From NCBI GenBank assembly GCA_030550695.1, contig JAUQOX010000120.1, positions 1 to 8,301 on the forward strand: a stretch of 8,301 nt of DNA. The letters run 5' to 3'. Below are positions 1 through 4,802 of this stretch, in pieces. The stretch comes from Gemmatimonadota bacterium (GTDB lineage: Bacteria; Gemmatimonadota; Gemmatimonadetes; Longimicrobiales; Gaopeijiaceae). Each line of letters opens with the position of its first letter. Position 1 is the first letter of the stretch. Position numbers and translations under genes: made by a program. A model generated the notes under the pieces. It was not told the DNA's origin, did no database searches, and worked only from the letters and a program-made list of their open reading frames with translations.

Positions 1-507
1 CAGGCTGAAGAGCAGGCCGCCCGCCGTGGTGCCCAGGGCCTCCCAGACGTAGGTGCCTGTGGTGCCTGCCACGGCGTCTGCCTGCTCTGCCCCTTCCCGC
101 CACAGGCGGGCCAGCAACACGAACTGCCATCCCAGGAGCAGACATGGGGGGGCCATGGCCGCCACACCGGCCGCCACCGTGGCGGGAAGGGAAAGGAACT
201 CCCCCGGAAGGAGGGGAAACAGGGATCGCACGCCCCGCACCGCCAGAAGCGTCGCCGGAAACACCGCCATGGAGGCCCAGGCCAGGGCCCTCAAGACGGT
301 GCCGGGCCTTCCGATCCCATGGGCCCACCGTCCCGCCCACCGGCTTCCCACCGCCACCCACGCCATCCAAGCGGCCAGGAGGATCCCGATGGAGAACTCG
401 CTCCCGTAGAAGACCATGAGGAGTTCCCTGAGGAGGACCACCTGAACCCCCTGGGCCACGACCCCCAGGGCCAAGGCCGGCCAACCGTAACGGGGCGGAC
501 GAGCCAT
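1..507 (-). CDS. Spermidine synthase-like fused membrane protein, N-terminal part (runs off left edge)
   Basis: Only the first 169 codons are in the window; the frame stays open to base 1. The visible part is a membrane domain with about four hydrophobic segments (near residues 8-28, 40-58, 70-90 and 108-135). It carries the signature LLRELLMVFYGSEFSIGILL near residues 25-44, followed by an AAWMAWVAVGS stretch. Near the edge is YVWEALGTTAGGLL. These patterns are typical of the transporter-like N-terminal half of fused MFS/spermidine synthase proteins, whose C-terminal half is a SAM-type Rossmann domain; that half is not visible. The chosen start is ATG at 507; no strong Shine-Dalgarno precedes it, and the frame upstream stays open, with a GTG at 528 as an alternative. 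It lies 58 bases downstream of the sugar amidotransferase gene on the same strand, so the two may be cotranscribed. The substrate is unknown; polyamine synthesis is not proven for this fused family. Confidence 0.72.
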   Translation of the reverse strand, partial: MARPPRYGWPALALGVVAQGVQVVLLRELLMVFYGSEFSIGILLAAWMAWVAVGSRWAGRWAHGIGRPGTVLRALAWASMAVFPATLLAVRGVRSLFPLLPGEFLSLPATVAAGVAAMAPPCLLLGWQFVLLARLWREGAEQADAVAGTTGTYVWEALGTTAGGLLFSL

Positions 508-565
508 CGTGTTGCGGACCGGTCCCACGGGCGGCAGAGAAGATCCGCCGGACCAGGCCGTCTCC

Positions 566-1795
566 TCAGAGCGGACCCGAGGCGGAAAACCACCTCCGGT
601 ACACCCCGTAGAGCCGCTCCAAGAGCCACTCCGCGTTGGGATAGTCGCGGTAGGTCTTGGGGGGTTCCCGGATGATGGCTTCCAGTTCCTCGAGGCCGAT
701 GCCGAACTTCTTGGCCAGGTATTCCTTCTCCACCTCGATCCCCTCGGGGTCGTAAGGCGGCCGGGCCAAGGCTTCCAAGGCCGCTTCCCGGGTGATCTCA
801 CCGGTGAGGATCTGGGTGGAGAAGGTGGCTCGCCGGTAGTCGATGCCGAACTTCACCGGCAGAAGGTAGGAGTGCAAGAATCCGGTGATGCGGGACTCGT
901 GGTGCTTGCCGCCGTAAGGCCGCCAGCCCATTTCCTGGCGGAGGAACGCCTCGGCGTCTTTTCGCCGGTAGGGTACGTAGTTCAAAATGTAGAGGAAGCG
1001 GATCCCCTTGACGAACTTGTAGTAGGACTCGGCGAGGAAGCCGAAGGTGGGAAAGGTGCGCAAAGGACGGGTGCCGAAGCGCCGGTGTATGGCTTTCAGG
1101 TAGCGCACATCCTTGGCGTTGTAATGCCACGCCTTAGGCAGGATCCCCTCGGTGGCGAAGTTGCCGCCGCTGATGATGATCCTGACGCCGACTTCCGCGG
1201 CTACCCTGTGCAGAGCGGCCGGGATGGCCATATCCGTGGGGGTTTCGATTTCGGGTACCGAGGCCTTCAGGAACGCCAACTGCAGATCCCTGAACTCCTC
1301 CCAATCCAATACGAAGCTTCGGTAGTCCAGCCCCAGACGCTCGGTGAGGGTCTTGATGTTGCGCACGGCAATGTCGGAGTTCCAGCCGTTGTCCATGTGG
1401 ACCACCAGGGGGCGGAGTCCGAAAGACACGGCCACGTAGGCGGCGTAACAACTGTCCACCCCCCCGCTCACCCCCACCACCGAGTCGTACGGTTTTCCCC
1501 TACTCCTTTTCCTGATCCTGGCCACCACGGCTTCCAGTTGCCGCCGCCCTTCGTCCTCGCGGAAGATCCTCTTGGCGGTCCTCTCCAGAAAGTCCGTGCA
1601 GTGATTGCAGCGTCCCTCGGCGTCAAAGGTGATGTCGGGGTCCGAGGTATCCATGACACAGCGGGTACACTGTCGGTAGGGCCTCGGCTCGGAGGAAAGG
1701 GAGGACGCAGAGGTGCCGGGCGAGATCCCCTGGGCCGAAGAAGGGACCGACGGCGGAGAAGGCCAAGGCGAGGGAGGAACAGGGGACGAGGCCAT
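566..1795 (-). CDS. wbuX: N-acetyl sugar amidotransferase (WbuX/WbpG/PseA type)
   Basis: Predicted 409-residue cytoplasmic PP-loop ATPase that uses ammonia supplied by its HisH/HisF partners to turn an acetamido group on a nucleotide-linked sugar into an acetamidino group, as proposed for Pseudomonas WbpG and Campylobacter PseA. Visible evidence: two cysteine pairs, CTRC at 43-46 and CNHC at 63-66, which probably bind zinc; the PP-loop SGGVDS at 110-115, which binds ATP pyrophosphate; then HMDNGWNSDIAVRNI and ISGGNFATEG, both typical of the family. The C-terminal region (EVEKEYLAKKFG, then YPNAEWLLERLYGVYR) is complete. The start is ATG at 1795, with GTG at 1798 directly before it. No other start codon precedes the first cysteine pair, so the roughly 38-residue Pro/Ser-rich leader seems genuine, although family members usually begin close to CTRC. 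The ribosome site is weak. The gene follows the HisF-like gene after 39 bases. The sugar modified cannot be read from this window. Confidence 0.9.
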   Translation of the reverse strand: MASSPVPPSPWPSPPSVPSSAQGISPGTSASSLSSEPRPYRQCTRCVMDTSDPDITFDAEGRCNHCTDFLERTAKRIFREDEGRRQLEAVVARIRKRSRGKPYDSVVGVSGGVDSCYAAYVAVSFGLRPLVVHMDNGWNSDIAVRNIKTLTERLGLDYRSFVLDWEEFRDLQLAFLKASVPEIETPTDMAIPAALHRVAAEVGVRIIISGGNFATEGILPKAWHYNAKDVRYLKAIHRRFGTRPLRTFPTFGFLAESYYKFVKGIRFLYILNYVPYRRKDAEAFLRQEMGWRPYGGKHHESRITGFLHSYLLPVKFGIDYRRATFSTQILTGEITREAALEALARPPYDPEGIEVEKEYLAKKFGIGLEELEAIIREPPKTYRDYPNAEWLLERLYGVYRRWFSASGPL

Positions 1796-1834
1796 CACGG
1801 ATCCCGAAAGGAAGAGTAGGATGCGTTGCGGGGC

Positions 1835-2587
1835 TCAGAAGGGAAGCTCGGTCCTCTCCGGATAGCTGATGAGCACCCCCCGATGGCGCCCGTGGAACAC
1901 AAAGAGGCTACCCGCCGCCACGGCCGTGGCTCCTCCTTTTGCCACGGCCTCCCTGAAATCCGCAAGGCGGCCAGCCCCGCCAAGGGCCACCACCGGTACG
2001 GTCACCGCTTGGGACACCTGACGCAACAGTTCCAGGTCGTACCCCCTCATGGTCCCTTCCCGTTCCACCCCATGGACAATGATCTCGCCGGCGCCCATGG
2101 CTTCCATCATGCGGGCAAACTCCTCAGGAGGGTAGGGGGAACGCCGAGACGCCCGCCGGCTCCACACCCGCCGCCTCCCCCACAGGTCGCGCTTCACATC
2201 CATGCAGACCACCACGGTGGACGATCCGAAGGCCCCCGCCGCTTCGGCCACGAAAGGCGGATCCTCCACCGCCGCGGTTCCCAACACCACCTTCTCCGCC
2301 CCGGCCGCCAAAAGCTCCCGGACCGCCTCCACCGAGCGGATCCCCCCTCCCACCGCAAAGGGCATGTCCGCCTCCTCCCCCACCCGCCGGACGAACTCCG
2401 CTGAGATCGTGCGCCCCTGGGGAGTGGCAAAGATGTCCAGGAAAACCACCTCGTCGGCCTTCAGCTCGTTGAAGATCCGCACGGCGTTGATGGGATCCCC
2501 CACGTAGCGGGGCTTCCGGAAGCGCTCCGTCTTCACCAGCCCGGTCTCAGCCAGGAGCAGAACGGGAATGACGCGGGGGCGGAACAC
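1835..2587 (-). CDS. hisF2: HisF-like ammonia-channel subunit of the sugar amidination system (HisF2/WbuZ)
   Basis: A 250-residue (beta/alpha)8 barrel protein expected to receive ammonia from the adjacent HisH-like glutaminase and pass it on for amidination by WbuX. It aligns without gaps with my recollection of Thermotoga HisF for the first 133 residues. Gate residues Arg5, Glu46 and Lys99 are kept, and Glu168 matches Glu167. Asp130 is kept, but catalytic Asp11 is Leu (IPVLLLAETGLVKT). Later stretches are typical of HisF2 proteins: YVGDPINAVRIFNE, VGGGI (79-83), GTMRGYDLELL, LGGAGR, AAGSLFVFHGRHR and a final ISYPERTEL. The usual DRDGT is EREGT here, and the Gly/Lys-rich loop near 144-151 is an Arg-rich, Pro-containing stretch. 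The start is GTG at 2587, preceded by GAGGT (2596-2600) eight bases upstream, which overlaps the hisH stop codon; the gap is 11 bases, so translation is probably coupled. A role in histidine synthesis is unlikely. Confidence 0.9.
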   Translation of the reverse strand: MFRPRVIPVLLLAETGLVKTERFRKPRYVGDPINAVRIFNELKADEVVFLDIFATPQGRTISAEFVRRVGEEADMPFAVGGGIRSVEAVRELLAAGAEKVVLGTAAVEDPPFVAEAAGAFGSSTVVVCMDVKRDLWGRRRVWSRRASRRSPYPPEEFARMMEAMGAGEIIVHGVEREGTMRGYDLELLRQVSQAVTVPVVALGGAGRLADFREAVAKGGATAVAAGSLFVFHGRHRGVLISYPERTELPF

Positions 2588-2598
2588 GGGCGCTGACC

Positions 2599-3219
2599 TC
2601 AGAGGGCAAGGAAGTTCCGCAGAAGCCGGAGCCCTGCCTCGTGGCTCCGCTCGGGGTGGAACTGCACCCCCATGAGGTTGTTGCGGCAGATCACCGACGG
2701 GAAGCGATAGCCGTACTCCGTCTCCGCCGCCACCTCCGCCGGATCGGCCCCTTCCCAGTGATAGGAGTGGGCAAAGTAGAACTCCGCCTCGGGCGAGATC
2801 CCCTCCAGCAGGGGCGAAGACCCTCGGGCCGCCAGGCGATTCCAGCCCATGTGGGGCACCTTGTACCGGAGGGGATCCGGGGGCCGGAACCGCACCACCC
2901 GCCCCCGGAGCCACCCCAGGCCTGGGGTGTCTCCCTCCTCGCCGTGTTCGGCCAAGATCTGCATGCCGAGACAGAGCCCCAGGGTGGGAACCCCCCGCCC
3001 CACCGCCGCCTGGCCCAGGGCTTCGGCCAACCCGGTGGACCGCAAGCGGGCCATGGCGGCGCCGAAGTGCCCCACGCCCGGGATCACCAGCCTATCGGCC
3101 CGGGCCACCGCCTCCGGCTCGGTGGTCACGACCACCCGGGCCCCCAGTCGCTCCAGCTTCCGGCGCACCGTGTGAAGGTTCCCGGAACCCAGGTCCAGAA
3201 GGGTCACGCCCACAACCAA
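2599..3219 (-). CDS. hisH2: HisH-like glutamine amidotransferase of the sugar amidination system (HisH2/WbuY)
   Basis: A class I glutamine amidotransferase, about 206 residues, that hydrolyses glutamine and hands ammonia to the HisF-like subunit encoded next. Evidence: the nucleophile elbow LGLCLGMQ with the catalytic Cys, VQFHPERSH holding the catalytic His and Glu near the C terminus, the oxyanion-side PGVGHFG, and VPHMGWN and FAHSYHW, both conserved in HisH. The HPERSH ending and the partners place it with the WbuY/HisH2 branch. The start is uncertain. There is no ATG. TTG at 3219 is chosen because GGAGG (3231-3235), extended by a G run, lies upstream and because the product begins VVGVTLLDLGSGN, close to the usual family N terminus. 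GTG at 3213 or 3207, or TTG at 3255 (218 residues), are alternatives. It is the first gene of the cassette and follows a 312-base gap containing a terminator. Confidence 0.9.
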   Translation of the reverse strand: MVVGVTLLDLGSGNLHTVRRKLERLGARVVVTTEPEAVARADRLVIPGVGHFGAAMARLRSTGLAEALGQAAVGRGVPTLGLCLGMQILAEHGEEGDTPGLGWLRGRVVRFRPPDPLRYKVPHMGWNRLAARGSSPLLEGISPEAEFYFAHSYHWEGADPAEVAAETEYGYRFPSVICRNNLMGVQFHPERSHEAGLRLLRNFLAL

Positions 3220-3311
3220 GGGTTTCCCCCCCTCCGCTCCCGCCTGCGGCCGCAAGGTGTCTCGCCGGGCTCAGCCTTCCCGGATGCTCATCCTTCGAAT
3301 GTCTCGCCCCG

Positions 3312-3382
3312 GGGGGGAGTCCGGCAAGACAGAGGCGCAGGGGGAAGACCCGGCAGGCGCCCCCCGCGGGGGGAGTCCGGCA
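3312..3382. repeat. Direct repeat pair upstream of the cassette, with a GC palindrome
   Basis: GGGGGGAGTCCGGCA occurs exactly at 3312-3326 and again at 3368-3382, 56 bases apart. Similarity continues on the right side (AAGACAGA against GGCAGAAA, imperfectly). A perfect 14-base palindrome (3360-3373) overlaps the start of the second copy. The pair sits where the promoter of hisH2-hisF2-wbuX is expected, so the copies could be binding sites for a regulator, but G runs are common in this genome and may make the match less meaningful. Confidence 0.45.
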
Positions 3383-3395
3383 GGCAGAAATGAAG

Positions 3396-3422
3396 AGGGG
3401 GCTCCGTGTTCCGGAGCCCCCT
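3396..3422 (-). terminator. Hairpin terminator downstream of thioredoxin
   Basis: The arms AGGGGGCTCCG (3396-3406) and CGGAGCCCCCT (3412-3422) pair perfectly over 11 bases around a 5-base loop. On the minus strand the stem is followed by CTTCATTTCTG, which is T-rich for this genome, while the plus-strand side is GC-rich. It therefore fits a rho-independent terminator for leftward transcription from the thioredoxin gene, which ends about 110 bases upstream. It would separate that unit from the amidination cassette. Confidence 0.65.
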
Positions 3423-3423
3423 T

Positions 3424-3500
3424 GGCCGGCCCAGGCCGATCCGGGCTACCCCCCCGGCCCACCTGCCCCTCCGGGTCCGGGGTGCCTTCCTGGGCCGGCC
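3424..3500. repeat. 12-base inverted repeat in the thioredoxin 3' region
   Basis: GGCCGGCCCAGG at 3424-3435 is the exact reverse complement of CCTGGGCCGGCC at 3489-3500, with 53 bases between them. It sits between the thioredoxin stop codon and the terminator hairpin, so the transcript could fold into a long stem with the terminator just beyond. Chance pairing is more likely than usual in such GC-rich DNA. Confidence 0.4.
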
Positions 3501-3531
3501 CCTTCACCGGCAAACGCCCTAGCCCCTCAGG

Positions 3532-3876
3532 TCAAGCCTGGGGCGCTTCCTCCTTGGCCAGGAACCGGTCAATCACCTGCTTGAACGCCGCCTTGGGGTA
3601 GGCCCCCACCACGGCCCCTGCCGGCTGGCCCCCCACGAAGAACCCGATGGTGGGGATGCTCCGGATGCCGTAGCGTCCGGCGATCTCAGGGTTGTGGTCC
3701 ACGTTCACCTTGGCGAAACGTACCTTTCCGGAATACTCCTGGGCCAGTTCTTCCAAAACCGGCGCCACGATGCGGCAAGGCCCGCACCACGGCGCCCAGA
3801 AATCCACCACCGTCAGTCCGGGGTCTGCCGCCAGCTCCCGGTCGAAGGTTCCGTCGTTCCACTCTGCAATGGCCAT
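3532..3876 (-). CDS. trxA: Thioredoxin
   Basis: A 114-residue thioredoxin, full length for the family and without a signal peptide or membrane anchor, so it should act in the cytoplasm as a general protein disulfide reductase. It shows the active site WCGPC (Cys31 and Cys34), the buried acid Asp25 in VVDFWA, KVNVDHNP in the middle, and the cis-proline Pro75 in IRSIPTIGFF. The start is ATG at 3876, giving the usual short lead before the first strand; a GAGGG-type sequence lies about 10 bases upstream. Position 91-92 is GA where many thioredoxins have a slightly longer glycine loop, but nothing essential is missing. It lies 103 bases downstream of the frame-split secreted gene, with an AT-rich palindrome and possible promoter between, and is followed by a strong hairpin. 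It may be transcribed alone. Confidence 0.93.
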   Translation of the reverse strand: MAIAEWNDGTFDRELAADPGLTVVDFWAPWCGPCRIVAPVLEELAQEYSGKVRFAKVNVDHNPEIAGRYGIRSIPTIGFFVGGQPAGAVVGAYPKAAFKQVIDRFLAKEEAPQA

Positions 3877-3943
3877 CCGTCTTCGCCCTCGCGTTCGAGT
3901 TCCACAGGGGAGGCTGCCGCCTGGAGGCGGTGCCCCGTCGCTA

Positions 3944-3976
3944 ATAGAAAGATAGGCATCTTTCTATGTTGCGCAA
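3944..3976 (-). promoter_or_regulatory. AT-rich palindrome and possible promoter before thioredoxin
   Basis: The half-sites ATAGAAAGAT (3944-3953) and ATCTTTCTAT (3958-3967) are perfect inverted copies around AGGC. This is one of the few AT-rich patches in the window. On the minus strand, TTGCGC (3971-3976) and TATCTT (3949-3954) are 16 bases apart and match the sigma-70 boxes weakly (3 of 6 and 4 of 6). If this is a promoter, the palindrome covers the spacer and -10 box and would suit an operator for a dimeric repressor, with the thioredoxin start about 70 bases downstream. It could instead be a terminator stem, since it lies 12 bases after the stop codon of the preceding gene, but no T tract follows. 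Confidence 0.4.
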
Positions 3977-3979
3977 GGG

Positions 3980-4688
3980 CTAACGCACTTCCCGGTAGCC
4001 CGCGGGCACCTGGAACCGATCCTCGGGGATGGGCCCCACCCGCACCCCCTCCACCCACTGGGTTACCCGCATGGTCACGGTGGGGGCGGTGGGGGGGGCG
4101 GGCTCGGCGGGCCGAGCCTCCTCCCGCCTCCCCCTCCCCAGGATCCCCCCGATGGCTTGCCGGGCGGCCTCCCTGGCCCCCGCCGCCGCCACGTCCCCGG
4201 CGGACACCAGAGGCTTGTCGGATTGGGCCAGGATCTCGTCCACGTCCAAGGCGGCCCCCGCCGGCACGGTCACAAAGGAGGTCACCGTCCGCACGGGGAT
4301 CCCTTCCAATCCCCTCAGCTCCTGGGCCAGGCGGGCCGAGGCGGGGCCCCCGGCCGGACCACCGCCGCCCACCCCGGCCATTCCGGCTCCCGCCAAGCCC
4401 CCCGCCCCCCCTTCCCCACCCCCCATCATCCCCAACCCCACCGCCCCCAACGCCGCCACATCCACCCCCATGGCCTGGGCCCGGGCCGCCAGAGCCTCTT
4501 CGGCCTTCCGCATGGCCTGGTAGCCCGGAAAATCCCGGCTCACCCACACCTCGGTCACAAAGGCCAGGGTCGGTGGGGCCTCCGCCGCCCCGGCCCCTCC
4601 CCGGCCACCCCCCCTGCCCCCAGGCGGCCCCCACCCCACCCCCCAGCCACATCGCCGCCAGGACCGCCGTTTTCGGCCACGTCGTCAT
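3980..4688 (-). CDS. Exported DUF4412-like protein, split by a frameshift after the signal peptide
   Basis: The body (frame ending at the TAG at 3980-3982, readable from a GTG at 4639) contains TEVWVSRDFPGYQAM, a Gly/Ala-rich stretch, LEGIPVRTVTSFVTV and a terminal IPEDRFQVPAGYREV. This order of motifs resembles the C-terminal half of DUF4412 proteins, which are exported and of unknown function. No start with a ribosome site exists in that frame. In the next frame, ATG at 4688 has a good site (AAAGGA, 6 bases upstream) and encodes a clear Sec signal peptide, MTTWPKTAVLAAMW, ending near GAAWG|Q. The total length is three times 236 plus one base, so one extra base joins the two parts. G runs at 4608-4614, 4617-4621, 4628-4632 and 4639-4644 are the likely places. 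Even when joined, the N-terminal half expected of DUF4412 is absent. It lies between the 732-residue exported protein and thioredoxin. Confidence 0.6.
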
Positions 4689-4694
4689 GGGATT

Positions 4695-4700
4695 TCCTTT
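4695..4700 (-). promoter_or_regulatory. Ribosome binding site that places the start at 4688
   Basis: AAAGGA on the minus strand lies six bases before ATG at 4688. It is the only convincing ribosome site near this gene and supports translation beginning with the signal peptide rather than at the GTG at 4639, which has no such site and would lack an export signal. Confidence 0.6.
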
Positions 4701-4748
4701 CTTCGGTGATGAGTCCCCCCCCGCTCCCCCCGACGTCCACCCGCCACC

Positions 4749-4794
4749 GGACCGGGCCGGCCCCCTCGGGCAGGGGCGGTTTCCGGCCCGGTCC
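4749..4794 (-). terminator. Large hairpin just after the 732-residue gene
   Basis: GGACCGGGCCGG (4749-4760) pairs perfectly with CCGGCCCGGTCC (4783-4794). An inner CCCCT/AGGGG stem (4762-4766 with 4772-4776) extends it. The structure begins 8 bases after the stop codon of the upstream gene. No T tract follows on the minus strand, so it may be a weak terminator, a 3' stabilising structure or a partial attenuator before the next gene. Confidence 0.45.
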
Positions 4795-4802
4795 ACCGCC
4801 CC

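Larger units (their letters stand above)
3220..3531. other. Intergenic region between thioredoxin and the hisH2-hisF2-wbuX cassette
   Basis: This 312-base gap holds no gene I can support. The right two thirds are rich in inverted repeats (a terminator hairpin at 3396-3422 and a 12-base inverted repeat at 3424-3435 and 3489-3500). The left third holds a 15-base direct repeat pair and a perfect palindrome of six C, GC, six G at 3360-3373. The promoter for the cassette should lie between about 3230 and 3395 on the minus strand, but I cannot find a convincing sigma-70 pair; TTGCCG (3322-3327) has no good -10 partner. A six-codon reading frame (MSIREG) at 3271-3291 has little to support it. Confidence 0.6.

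Noticed and set aside
509..1819. Long plus-strand open frame of 436 codons
   Set aside because: It is antisense to wbuX, which has clear motifs. Its translation is low-complexity Gly/Arg/Pro with no recognisable domain, as expected for a shadow frame in GC-rich DNA.
1835..3219. hisH and hisF as histidine biosynthesis genes
   Set aside because: The HisF-like protein lacks Asp11 and has HisF2-type stretches, both genes sit directly before wbuX, and no other histidine gene is present.
3271..3513. Minus-strand frame of 80 codons in the intergenic region
   Set aside because: It runs through the strong terminator hairpin and has a Pro/Gly/Ala-rich translation with no motif or ribosome site.
3220..3531. 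CRISPR-like or integrative element repeats
   Set aside because: Only two short direct copies with no regular spacing, no leader and no cas genes; they fit ordinary regulatory or GC-rich repeats better.
3813..4796. Minus-strand frame of 327 codons containing the signal peptide from 4688
   Set aside because: Only the part starting at 4688 looks coding; downstream it becomes Gly/Arg-rich nonsense and overlaps thioredoxin. I treated the signal peptide as belonging to the frame-split gene.
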